The notes under the pieces were generated by a model, which was not told the DNA's origin, did no database searches, and saw only the letters and a program-made list of their open reading frames with translations. The translations under genes were made by a program, and so were the position numbers. A stretch of 36,201 nucleotides of DNA, taken from Escherichia coli (lineage in GTDB: Bacteria; Pseudomonadota; Gammaproteobacteria; Enterobacterales; Enterobacteriaceae). Position 1 is the stretch's first letter. Each line of letters starts with the position of its first letter. This document shows, one piece after another, positions 24,466 to 33,400 of the stretch. The stretch lies in assembly GCF_011881725.1 (NCBI RefSeq), contig NZ_JAATUR010000044.1, forward strand, positions 1 to 36,201. The letters run 5' to 3'.

Positions 24466-25232
24466 TCAGCGCCCAGAATCTGGTTTATAGCCTCCAGGGG
24501 CGACGCCTGACTGACAATGTCTCTCTGACGTTTCCCGGTGGGGAAATTGTGGCCATTCTGGGCCCTAATGGCGCGGGAAAATCTACACTGCTTCGCCAGT
24601 TAACCGGCTATCTTCAACCGGATAGCGGCGAATGTCGGTTGTTTAATAAGCCATTAAATGAATGGTCAATCACTGAACTGGCTAAACACCGGGCCGTGAT
24701 GCGTCAGAATAGCCATATGGCATTTCCATTCAGCGTACAGGAAGTGATCCAGATGGGGCGGCATCCTCATCGTACGAATGTCCAGCGTGACGAAACCACA
24801 CAGATCATGGCGTTATGCGACTGTCGGGCGCTGGCACACCGCGACTACCGGCAATTATCCGGCGGTGAACAACAGCGTGTACAATTGGCACGCCTGCTGG
24901 TGCAACTCTGGGAACCCACCCCCTCACCGAAATGGTTATTTCTTGATGAACCAACTTCAGCGCTGGACATTCACCATCAACAACACCTGTTTCGTTTATT
25001 ACGCCAGTTAGTTCACGAACGGCAGTTCAATGTCTGCTGCGTATTGCACGATCTAAATCTTGCCGCGCGTTATGCAGACCGTGTTGTATTGATGCAAAAA
25101 GGACAGGTTATCGCAAATGGCAAACCGCAGGACGTATTGACACAGCAGGCGCTGACAATGCTCTATGGCGCGGATATTACCGTGCTCAAAGATCCTGCCA
25201 ACCATTCACCACTGATCGTCCTCGATCATTAA
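24462..25232 (+). CDS. chuV: Haem ABC transporter ATP-binding protein ChuV (HmuV)
   Basis: A 256-residue ABC ATPase with Walker A GPNGAGKST, signature LSGGEQQRVQLAR, Walker B WLFLDEPTSALD and the switch His in VLHDLN. The ATG at 24462 overlaps the chuU stop by four bases and has GGAGG upstream, indicating coupled translation; the open frame further upstream lies inside chuU. It powers haem import through ChuU. Last gene of the chu operon; yhiD is convergent. Confidence 0.95.
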   Translation: MISAQNLVYSLQGRRLTDNVSLTFPGGEIVAILGPNGAGKSTLLRQLTGYLQPDSGECRLFNKPLNEWSITELAKHRAVMRQNSHMAFPFSVQEVIQMGRHPHRTNVQRDETTQIMALCDCRALAHRDYRQLSGGEQQRVQLARLLVQLWEPTPSPKWLFLDEPTSALDIHHQQHLFRLLRQLVHERQFNVCCVLHDLNLAARYADRVVLMQKGQVIANGKPQDVLTQQALTMLYGADITVLKDPANHSPLIVLDH

Positions 25233-25238
25233 AACCAA

Positions 25239-25263
25239 CAGGAGTACCGCTCTGGTACTCCTG
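25239..25263. terminator. Terminator between chuV and yhiD
   Basis: A perfect ten-bp stem (CAGGAGTACC with GGTACTCCTG, five-base loop) starts six bases after the chuV stop. On the minus strand it is followed by TTGGTTTTAA, so it fits best as the yhiD terminator but can also stop chuV transcripts. Confidence 0.75.
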
Positions 25264-25284
25264 CCGAAAAAATAGCGATACAGA

Positions 25285-25932
25285 TTAGCTAATTGAAACG
25301 CCTTTCACCCCTGCCATGCCTTTTAATAATCGCAACAGGTCTTCTATCGGCGTCGTGGCATGAAGCTGGATATCAATCGCAACCACTTCATGATCTTCAT
25401 TTTCTTGCAGTGAGACTAAGCCAGTTTTGATTTTTTGCTGCTTAAACCAATCGAGCATCGACACCGTATTACCGTTAACTAATGTCAGCTGTAAATGGTA
25501 ATTTTTGTTCATCAGGCGGAAGGTTAACTGATGGAAGACTTCCAACACCAGTAAGGTCATCACGGAACCATAAATACCCAGTTCATACATCCCACTGCCA
25601 ATCACCATACCAATGGCGGCTGTGACCCAGATATCCGCAGCCGTTGTCAGGCCAACAATATTTTGGTTACGAACCAGAATGTTACCTGCACCGATAAACC
25701 CAACGCCTGTCACCACCTGAGCAGCAATACGGCTGGGGTCCAGTCCGACATGATCCAGCGCCAGTACGTCAGCAAAGCCATACTTCGAGACAATCATAAA
25801 CAGGGCACTTCCCATGCCAATTAAAACATGTGTACGTAACCCCGCACCTTTACCGCGCATTTGCCTTTCTATGCCAATAGCACCACAGGCGATTGCCGCG
25901 AGTATAAGTCGTATAATAAATTCTACTGTCAT
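25285..25932 (-). CDS. yhiD: MgtC/SapB-family inner membrane protein YhiD
   Basis: A 215-residue protein with an N-terminal MgtC-like membrane domain: four to five helices, signature GIERQMRGKGAGLRTHVLIG, and GVGFIGAGNILVR with TTAADIWVTAAIGM. A C-terminal soluble ACT-like domain follows. MgtC proteins help bacteria survive acid and macrophage stress; the role of YhiD in acid resistance is not settled. The frame is open 11 codons further upstream, but that extension runs into the hdeB terminator hairpin, so I use the ATG at 25932. No clear Shine-Dalgarno is present, suggesting weak translation. It lies downstream of hdeAB in the same orientation. Confidence 0.9.
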   Translation of the reverse strand: MTVEFIIRLILAAIACGAIGIERQMRGKGAGLRTHVLIGMGSALFMIVSKYGFADVLALDHVGLDPSRIAAQVVTGVGFIGAGNILVRNQNIVGLTTAADIWVTAAIGMVIGSGMYELGIYGSVMTLLVLEVFHQLTFRLMNKNYHLQLTLVNGNTVSMLDWFKQQKIKTGLVSLQENEDHEVVAIDIQLHATTPIEDLLRLLKGMAGVKGVSIS

Positions 25933-25942
25933 ATAAAAATGC

Positions 25943-25983
25943 AAAAAGGAGCAGCAAGATGGCATAACTTGCTACTCCTTTTT
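25943..25983 (-). terminator. hdeAB terminator/attenuator before yhiD
   Basis: On the minus strand AAAAAGGAG-T-AGCAAG pairs with CTTGCT-G-CTCCTTTTT, a 15-bp stem with one mismatch, whose T-rich arm provides the release tract. It lies between the hdeB stop and the yhiD start, so yhiD would depend on read-through. Confidence 0.75.
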
Positions 25984-25995
25984 GTTTTTACCTCA

Positions 25996-26322
25996 TTAAT
26001 TCGGCAAATCATTAGATGCTTGATTTTTGAAGGTATACAAATTTTTCTGCGGATTTTTTTTGCAGTATTCAATCACTTTAGGAATTTGAGTAAGATCGGT
26101 TTCATTTAAGGTAACAGTATCACCACCTTTATATACTGTTTCTTCATGCAGCATCCACCAAGCAACCGGTGTCATCGCCTTTGGATTCAGATCAATAAAT
26201 TCCTGACAAGTCAAGTCCTTAGCTGATTCATTGGCTGCCAGCGCAGATTGCGCATTCACCAGTGACAAAGCCGCTACAGCGCCCATAAAAATAAACGCTT
26301 TACGGAGAGATGAAATATTCAT
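25996..26322 (-). CDS. hdeB: Periplasmic acid-stress chaperone HdeB
   Basis: A 108-residue secreted protein. A signal peptide ends QSALA, with the mature protein starting ANESAKD. Two cysteines (in LTCQEF and EYCKKN) form the disulfide conserved in HdeA/HdeB. It prevents aggregation of periplasmic proteins at about pH 4-5, complementing HdeA at lower pH. An in-frame ATG four codons upstream (26334) exists; I use 26322, the accepted start, placed after GAATGGG. It is co-directional with hdeA 115 bases upstream. Confidence 0.95.
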   Translation of the reverse strand: MNISSLRKAFIFMGAVAALSLVNAQSALAANESAKDLTCQEFIDLNPKAMTPVAWWMLHEETVYKGGDTVTLNETDLTQIPKVIEYCKKNPQKNLYTFKNQASNDLPN

Positions 26323-26437
26323 TTTGTAACCCATTCAATATAGAGATTATAGATGAAAAGGAGGAACATCTACTTTTAAAGGAGATATTCCGGCCTGTTC
26401 AATATGCAAGGAAGTACGATGTAACGCATTCCCGAAA

Positions 26438-26770
26438 TTACATATCTTTCTTAACTTTGTCCCATTCGCCTTTAACTTTATCTTTAAAGCTGGCTTTTTT
26501 ATCTTGAGTACAAGCCTGCACGATAGCTGGGGTTACGGTTGCAATACCCTGAACATCTAAAACCGCATCTTCTGGTTTATCTTTGTTATTCAGAGCTTCA
26601 GCAAAACCGACTGCAGTCGGCTGGAAGGATTCGTCCACAGCCAGGAAATCTTCACAGGTCCAGGAGTTGACAGGTTTTTTATTGTCAGCTGCTTTTTGCG
26701 CATCTGCTGCATTGCTCACAACTGGCAGAAGAAGCAGGCCACCAAGAATTACACCTAATACTTTTTTCAT
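26438..26770 (-). CDS. hdeA: Periplasmic acid-stress chaperone HdeA
   Basis: A 110-residue secreted protein with a 21-residue signal peptide (ending PVVSNA). Cys39 (NSWTCEDF) and a second Cys in IVQACTQ form the stabilising disulfide. At pH 2-3 the HdeA dimer dissociates, partly unfolds and binds denatured periplasmic proteins. The extreme C-terminus is Lys-rich, as known. GAGGA lies before the ATG. It starts the hdeAB(-yhiD) unit and is divergent from hdeD, sharing a GadE/H-NS-controlled interval. Confidence 0.97.
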   Translation of the reverse strand: MKKVLGVILGGLLLLPVVSNAADAQKAADNKKPVNSWTCEDFLAVDESFQPTAVGFAEALNNKDKPEDAVLDVQGIATVTPAIVQACTQDKKASFKDKVKGEWDKVKKDM

Positions 26771-26928
26771 CGTAATATCCTCAACTATAAAGTGAAAGAG
26801 CCGCCACGAATCAATTTCGACACTGAGGTTATAACCTGGTTTTCTGGGTATGTCATGTTGATGGAAAATATCAAAATCAGATATTTTTATTTCAATACAA
26901 TAGGTTACAGAGGCGTCAAGTACTTTAA

Positions 26929-26948
26929 TTAGGAAAATTTTATTAAAT
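26929..26948 (+). promoter_or_regulatory. Candidate GadE box between hdeA and hdeD
   Basis: TTAGGAAAATTTTATTAAAT agrees with my recalled GAD-box consensus at 14 of 20 positions, including the TTAGGA start and the TTATT core. It lies in the 253-bp divergent interval whose two genes are known GadE targets. H-NS also acts here through AT-rich DNA. Confidence 0.5.
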
Positions 26949-27023
26949 CGACTGCATTCTTAGACGCATTTTTGGCATAGATTGATAGCAGGGGTTTTCT
27001 TCTTAATTTTATAGGGTGGTTGT

Positions 27024-27596
27024 ATGTTATATATAGATAAGGCAACAATTTTAAAATTTGATCTGGATATGCTTAAAAAGCATCGGAGAGCAATCCAGTT
27101 TATTGCTGTGCTACTGTTTATTGTCGGTTTGCTATGTATAAGCTTTCCGTTTGTCTCTGGCGATATCCTTAGCACGGTCGTTGGCGCATTATTAATCTGC
27201 TCAGGCATTGCGCTTATTGTCGGTTTATTCAGCAACCGCAGTCATAATTTCTGGCCTGTATTATCCGGCTTCCTTGTCGCTGTCGCCTATTTGTTGATCG
27301 GCTATTTCTTCATCCGCGCACCGGAGCTCGGAATTTTTGCTATTGCGGCGTTTATCGCCGGTTTGTTCTGTGTTGCTGGGGTTATTCGCCTGATGAGTTG
27401 GTATCGCCAGCGTTCAATGAAAGGCAGTTGGCTACAACTCGTTATTGGTGTGCTGGATATCGTCATCGCCTGGATATTCCTTGGCGCCACGCCGATGGTT
27501 TCTGTAACGCTGGTTTCTACACTGGTGGGAATTGAACTGATATTTAGCGCTGCCAGCCTGTTCAGCTTCGCCAGTTTGTTCGTTAAAAAGCAATAA
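27024..27596 (+). CDS. hdeD: Acid-resistance membrane protein HdeD
   Basis: A 190-residue inner membrane protein with six hydrophobic helices arranged as three pairs (DUF308/HdeD family), basic at both cytoplasmic ends (MLKKHRRA and FVKKQ). It is required for acid resistance at high cell density; its mechanism is unknown. GGGTGG is six to eight bases upstream of the ATG. Divergent from hdeAB and followed by a palindromic terminator-like element and the long gadE regulatory region. Confidence 0.94.
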   Translation: MLYIDKATILKFDLDMLKKHRRAIQFIAVLLFIVGLLCISFPFVSGDILSTVVGALLICSGIALIVGLFSNRSHNFWPVLSGFLVAVAYLLIGYFFIRAPELGIFAIAAFIAGLFCVAGVIRLMSWYRQRSMKGSWLQLVIGVLDIVIAWIFLGATPMVSVTLVSTLVGIELIFSAASLFSFASLFVKKQ

Positions 27597-27612
27597 TTAT
27601 TCCTATTACTAT

Positions 27613-27647
27613 TTGGATCATAGTCACTTAATGTTACTATGATCCAA
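27613..27647. terminator. Perfect 12-bp palindrome after hdeD
   Basis: TTGGATCATAGT pairs with ACTATGATCCAA across an 11-base loop, 17 bases after the hdeD stop. It lacks a clear T-tract (TTAATACTCTCTT), so it may be an imperfect terminator or a protein-binding palindrome. Confidence 0.5.
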
Positions 27648-28390
27648 TTAATACTCTCTTCACTCTACAATTTTTCACATCAATTGCGCACTATTATTGT
27701 AATAAATACCTGACAATGCTTATTTCAACATACTGAATTTTATATGTTTTTTCCCGCGCCATGGCAAATTAGCCATTTCAAACATTATCATGGCTGATAT
27801 TTTACGTACTCAGGTTTAATGTTTTAAAAGTGCTGTGGGAAAGTGAACACAGGGTTCCGTAAGCGTTGATGCTATGGGTGGATAAATAAGTAATCCGGGG
27901 TTCAATTTTTGCAATTAGCGTTAATTATATTGCATGAATATCCGTGTCTCCAGACACTGTATTAAAACCTGAAGACATGAATTATTTACTCAGGTAATTT
28001 CAATGCGTTAAAAGAAAGCTGGCAATCCAATTGCCAGCCTAAATCGAAACAAGGAGACTCGATATTTAAATCGGATTACATTTTAACTTTAGTAATATTC
28101 TTCAGAGATCACAAACTGGTTATTGATAACTTATTCTTGGGCAGCAATCTGTAAACGTTAAGTTTTTGTTTATTTTTCACAAAATGATAACAACCAGGAA
28201 TTTTACTTAGGATCAATATATGGAGTGCGTGATGGATAAATCTGAAGTATTGATTAGTGTTAATAGACGTATTAGTTCACGAAGGGCAAAGTTCTTATAG
28301 GCGTTTACTATATTGAACAACGATTCGGACAGGGATGTAAATAATGAAAAGGATGACATGTTCGAAACGATAACGGCTAAGGAGCAAGTT
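27648..28390 (+). other. gadE regulatory region and long leader
   Basis: The hdeD-gadE gap is 794 bp, very AT-rich and free of convincing genes. It corresponds to the sensory integration region of gadE, which in E. coli has three promoters with leaders up to about 570 nt and binds EvgA, YdeO, GadE, GadX, GadW and H-NS. I did not assign individual boxes. A minus-strand RNA (ArrS) fits at 28008-28079. Confidence 0.6.
28008..28079 (-). ncRNA. arrS: Probable ArrS antisense RNA in the gadE leader
   Basis: On the minus strand a perfect nine-bp hairpin (GCTGGCAAT with ATTGCCAGC, three-base loop, 28018-28038) is followed by TTTCTTTTAA, a good intrinsic terminator ending near 28008. TAAAAT (complement of 28080-28085) is a plausible -10, giving a transcript of roughly 65-70 nt opposite the gadE leader. 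ArrS is described as a 69-nt acid-induced antisense RNA in this leader. The exact ends are inferred. Confidence 0.55.
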
Positions 28391-28918
28391 ATGATTTTTC
28401 TCATGACGAAAGATTCTTTTCTTTTACAGGGCTTTTGGCAGTTTAAAGATAATCACGAAATGATAAAAATCAATTCCCTGTCAGAGATCAAAAAAGTAGG
28501 CAACAAACCATTCAAGGTTATCATTGATACCTATCATAATCATATCCTTGATGAAGAAGCGATTAAATTTCTGGAAAAATTAGATGCCGAGAGAATTATT
28601 GTTTTGGCACCTTATCACATCAGTAAACTAAAAGCTAAAGCGCCTATTTATTTTGTCAGCCGTAAAGAAAGCATCAAAAATCTTCTTGAGATTACTTATG
28701 GTAAACACTTGCCCCATAAGAACTCACAATTATGTTTTTCACATAATCAGTTCAAAATTATGCAATTGATTCTGAAAAACAAAAATGAAAGCAATATCAC
28801 GTCAACGCTCAATATTTCGCAACAAACATTAAAGATTCAGAAATTCAACATTATGTACAAGCTGAAACTAAGACGTATGAGCGACATCGTCACCCTGGGT
28901 ATCACATCTTATTTTTAG
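28391..28918 (+). CDS. gadE: Acid-resistance master regulator GadE
   Basis: A 175-residue LuxR-family activator. The C-terminal helix-turn-helix begins CFSHNQFKIMQLILKNKN and continues STLNISQQTLKIQKFNIMYKL (about residues 115-160). It activates gadA, gadBC, hdeAB, hdeD, slp and mdtEF through the GAD box, partly as a heterodimer with RcsB. The frame is open 26 codons further upstream, but AAGGAG lies six bases before the ATG at 28391, giving the accepted length. It heads the gadE-mdtEF operon; mdtE follows after 339 bp. Confidence 0.97.
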   Translation: MIFLMTKDSFLLQGFWQFKDNHEMIKINSLSEIKKVGNKPFKVIIDTYHNHILDEEAIKFLEKLDAERIIVLAPYHISKLKAKAPIYFVSRKESIKNLLEITYGKHLPHKNSQLCFSHNQFKIMQLILKNKNESNITSTLNISQQTLKIQKFNIMYKLKLRRMSDIVTLGITSYF

Positions 28919-29080
28919 TCAGGACATAAGCAACTGAAATTGATGGCTGGCGTGACGAGGGATGCAGATGCTGATTTCATTACCCCCGGTGATTACTAAA
29001 GGAGAGGCGAAAACGACTTTATTCCCCTGGTATGTGTATCCACCAGTAGGCCCCTTCGTTGCCCGAATGCTGACAAGAAC

Positions 29081-29107
29081 TGTTAGCAGAACGGCAACAT
29101 TTTTTTT
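29081..29107 (+). terminator. gadE 3' terminator, possible 3' end of the GadF sRNA
   Basis: TGTT-A-GC pairs with GC-AACA and is followed by eight T residues, about 165-190 bases past the gadE stop. GadF is reported as an Hfq-bound sRNA from the gadE 3' UTR; its 5' end is not apparent here. The rest of the 339-bp gadE-mdtE gap holds no gene I can support, and mdtEF must be reached by read-through or an own promoter. Confidence 0.5.
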
Positions 29108-29257
29108 GTCGTTGATCTCACCAGGTCGATCACTGTGTCTGTCTTCCACCTTACTGGCTAACACCCCCACTATGCCGCTGGTCTGTAAATCCCTCATACC
29201 TCTCCTCGCGCGCAATTTAAAGAACCGTTATTTCTCAAGAATTTTTCAGGGACTAAA

Positions 29258-30415
29258 ATGAACAGAAGAAGAAAACTGTTAATACCGTTGTTATTCTGCG
29301 GCGCGATGCTCAGCGCCTGTGATGACAAATCGGCAGAAAATGCCGCCGCCATGACACCTGAAGTAGGTGTCGTCACACTTTCCCCCGGTTCAGTCAATGT
29401 GTTGAGCGAACTGCCCGGTAGAACCGTTCCTTATGAAGTTGCCGAGATACGCCCCCAGGTGGGCGGCATAATCATTAAACGCAACTTTATCGAAGGCGAT
29501 AAAGTAAACCAGGGCGACTCGCTGTATCAGATTGATCCAGCGCCTTTACAGGCAGAGCTAAACTCCGCCAAAGGTTCCCTGGCGAAAGCTCTCTCGAATG
29601 CCAGCAATGCTCGCATCACCTTTAACCGCCAGGCATCGTTGCTGAAGACCAACTACGTTAGCCGTCAGGATTACGACACCGCGCGCACCCAGTTGAATGA
29701 AGCAGAAGCCAATGTCACCGTCGCCAAAGCAGCTGTTGAGCAGGCGACGATCAATCTGCGATACGCGAATGTCACCTCGCCGATTACTGGCATCAGTGGG
29801 AAATCGTCGGTGACCGTCGGTGCACTCGTTACCGCTAATCAGGCAGATTCGCTGGTGACCGTGCAGCGTCTGGACCCGATTTATGTCGATCTCACTCAGT
29901 CAGTGCAGGATTTTTTACGCATGAAAGAAGAGGTCGCCAGTGGGCAAATCAAACAGATTCAGGGCAGTACGCCAGTACAACTTAATCTGGAAAATGGCAA
30001 ACGTTACAGCCAGAGCGGCACGCTGAAATTCTCCGACCCGACGGTAGATGAAACTACCGGCTCGGTCACGTTGCGCGCGATTTTCCCCAACCCGAATGGT
30101 GACTTGCTGCCTGGCATGTACGTCACGGCATTAGTGGATGAAGGTAGCCGCCAGAATGTGTTACTGGTGCCACAGGAAGGTGTCACCCACAACGCCCAGG
30201 GTAAAGCAACAGCGCTCATTCTGGATAAAGACGATGTCGTGCAATTACGCGAAATTGATGCCAGTAAAGCCATCGGCGACCAGTGGGTTGTTACCTCTGG
30301 CTTGCAGGCTGGTGATCGGGTGATCGTTTCCGGTTTGCAACGCATTCGTCCAGGTATCAAAGCACGCGCAATTTCCTCCAGCCAGGAAAACGCCAGCACC
30401 GAATCAAAGCAATAA
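29258..30415 (+). CDS. mdtE: Efflux periplasmic adaptor lipoprotein MdtE
   Basis: A 385-residue membrane-fusion protein. The lipoprotein signal has the lipobox LSAC with Cys21. Lipoyl halves flank a coiled-coil hairpin (about residues 95-165), and the adaptor domain includes RPQVGGIIIKRNFIEGD and DPIYVDLTQS. It links MdtF to TolC, expelling drugs, bile salts and anaerobic metabolites. CAGGGA lies before the ATG. mdtF starts 24 bases downstream. GadE activates the pair. Confidence 0.96.
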   Translation: MNRRRKLLIPLLFCGAMLSACDDKSAENAAAMTPEVGVVTLSPGSVNVLSELPGRTVPYEVAEIRPQVGGIIIKRNFIEGDKVNQGDSLYQIDPAPLQAELNSAKGSLAKALSNASNARITFNRQASLLKTNYVSRQDYDTARTQLNEAEANVTVAKAAVEQATINLRYANVTSPITGISGKSSVTVGALVTANQADSLVTVQRLDPIYVDLTQSVQDFLRMKEEVASGQIKQIQGSTPVQLNLENGKRYSQSGTLKFSDPTVDETTGSVTLRAIFPNPNGDLLPGMYVTALVDEGSRQNVLLVPQEGVTHNAQGKATALILDKDDVVQLREIDASKAIGDQWVVTSGLQAGDRVIVSGLQRIRPGIKARAISSSQENASTESKQ

Positions 30416-30439
30416 CGTTGCAGGCTTAAGGGGACTTTC

Positions 30440-33400
30440 ATGGCTAACTATTTTATTGATCGCCCGGTTTTTGCCTGGGTACTTGCCATTATTATGATGC
30501 TTGCAGGTGGTCTGGCGATCATGAACTTACCGGTTGCGCAGTATCCACAGATTGCGCCACCAACAATTACTGTCAGCGCTACCTATCCGGGAGCCGATGC
30601 ACAAACGGTAGAAGACTCGGTCACGCAGGTGATTGAGCAAAATATGAATGGTCTTGATGGCCTGATGTACATGTCTTCAACCAGCGATGCGGCGGGTAAT
30701 GCTTCCATCACCCTGACCTTCGAAACTGGGACATCGCCTGATATCGCACAGGTCCAGGTGCAAAATAAACTGCAACTCGCTATGCCCTCATTACCTGAAG
30801 AGGTGCAGCAGCAGGGGATTAGTGTCGATAAGTCGAGCAGTAATATCCTGATGGTAGCGGCGTTTATCTCTGATAACGGCAGCCTCAACCAGTACGATAT
30901 CGCGGACTATGTAGCATCTAATATCAAAGATCCGCTAAGCCGTACTGCGGGCGTTGGTAGCGTACAGCTCTTTGGTTCCGAGTATGCCATGCGTATCTGG
31001 CTCGATCCGCAAAAACTCAATAAATACAATCTGGTACCTTCCGATGTTATTTCCCAGATTAAGGTGCAAAACAACCAGATTTCCGGTGGTCAACTGGGTG
31101 GCATGCCACAGGCAGCAGACCAGCAACTGAATGCCTCGATCATTGTGCAGACGCGTCTACAAACGCCGGAAGAATTTGGCAAAATCCTGCTGAAAGTTCA
31201 GCAAGATGGTTCGCAAGTACTGCTGCGTGATGTCGCCCGCGTCGAGTTGGGCGCAGAAAATTATTCCACCGTGGCGCGCTATAACGGCAAACCTGCTGCC
31301 GGGATCGCCATCAAACTGGCTGCCGGAGCAAACGCCCTGGATACCTCGCGGGCAGTCAAAGAGGAGCTGAACCGCTTATCGGCTTATTTCCCCGCAAGTC
31401 TGAAGACGGTTTATCCTTACGACACCACGCCGTTTATTGAAATTTCAATTCAGGAAGTTTTCAAAACGCTGGTTGAGGCTATCATCCTCGTCTTCCTGGT
31501 CATGTATCTGTTTTTGCAGAATTTCCGCGCCACAATTATCCCGACGATTGCCGTACCGGTGGTTATTCTTGGGACGTTTGCGATCCTGTCAGCGGTCGGT
31601 TTTACCATCAACACGTTAACCATGTTCGGGATGGTGCTGGCGATAGGGTTACTGGTGGATGACGCCATCGTGGTGGTGGAGAACGTCGAACGTGTCATTG
31701 CGGAAGACAAGCTACCGCCGAAGGAAGCGACACATAAATCGATGGGGCAGATCCAACGTGCGCTGGTCGGGATTGCCGTTGTTCTTTCCGCAGTGTTTAT
31801 GCCGATGGCCTTTATGAGCGGTGCGACCGGGGAGATTTACCGCCAGTTCTCCATCACGCTGATCTCCTCCATGCTGCTTTCGGTGTTTGTGGCAATGAGT
31901 CTGACCCCTGCCCTTTGCGCCTCCATTCTGAAAGCCGCGCCGGAAGGTGGTCACAAACCTAACGCCTTGTTTGCACGCTTCAACACGCTGTTTGAAAAAT
32001 CAACTCAGCACTATACCGACAGCACCCGCTCGCTGTTGCGTTGTACCGGTCGCTACATGGTGGTCTACCTGCTGATTTGCGCCGGGATGGCGGTACTATT
32101 TCTGCGTACGCCTACCTCCTTCTTACCAGAAGAGGATCAGGGGGTGTTTATGACCACCGCGCAGCTACCTTCCGGTGCTACGATGGTTAACACCACGAAA
32201 GTGCTGCAACAGGTGACTGATTATTATTTGACTAAAGAGAAAGATAACGTCCAGTCGGTATTTACCGTCGGCGGCTTTGGCTTTAGTGGTCAGGGGCAAA
32301 ATAACGGCCTGGCGTTTATCAGTCTCAAGCCGTGGTCTGAACGTGTCGGCGAGGAAAACTCGGTGACCGCGATTATTCAGCGGGCAATGATTGCGCTCAG
32401 CAGTATTAATAAAGCCGTCGTCTTCCCGTTCAACTTACCTGCGGTGGCTGAACTGGGTACCGCATCAGGTTTTGATATGGAACTGCTGGACAACGGTAAC
32501 CTGGGGCACGACAAACTGACTCAGGCACGAAACGAGCTGTTATCACTGGCGGCGCAATCACCGAATCAGGTCACCGGGGTACGCCCGAATGGGCTGGAAG
32601 ATACGCCGATGTTCAAAGTGAACGTCAATGCAGCGAAAGCCGAGGCAATGGGCGTGGCACTGTCTGATATCAACCAGACAATTTCCACCGCCTTCGGCAG
32701 TAGCTACGTGAACGACTTCCTCAACCAGGGGCGAGTGAAAAAAGTGTATGTCCAGGCAGGCACGCCATTCCGTATGTTGCCGGATAACATCAGCCAATGG
32801 TATGTACGCAACGCCTCTGGCACGATGGCACCGCTTTCTGCCTATTCGTCTACCGAATGGACCTATGGTTCACCGCGGCTGGAACGCTACAACGGTATCC
32901 CGTCAATGGAGATTTTAGGTGAAGCAGCTGCCGGGAAAAGTACCGGTGACGCCATGAAGTTTATGGCAGACCTGGTCGCTAAACTTCCGGCTGGTGTCGG
33001 CTACTCATGGACCGGACTGTCATATCAGGAAGCGTTATCCTCAAACCAGGCCCCTGCGCTGTATGCCATTTCACTGGTCGTGGTGTTCCTTGCCCTCGCC
33101 GCACTTTATGAGAGTTGGTCGATTCCGTTCTCGGTAATGTTGGTCGTACCGCTTGGTGTAATTGGCGCGTTACTGGCGACAGACCTGCGAGGGTTAAGTA
33201 ATGACGTCTACTTCCAGGTTGGTCTGCTGACCACCATCGGACTTTCCGCCAAAAACGCCATCCTGATCGTTGAATTTGCAGTTGAGATGATGCAGAAAGA
33301 AGGCAAAACGCCAATAGAGGCGATCATCGAAGCGGCGCGGATGCGTTTACGCCCAATCCTGATGACCTCTCTGGCCTTTATTCTTGGCGTACTGCCGCTG

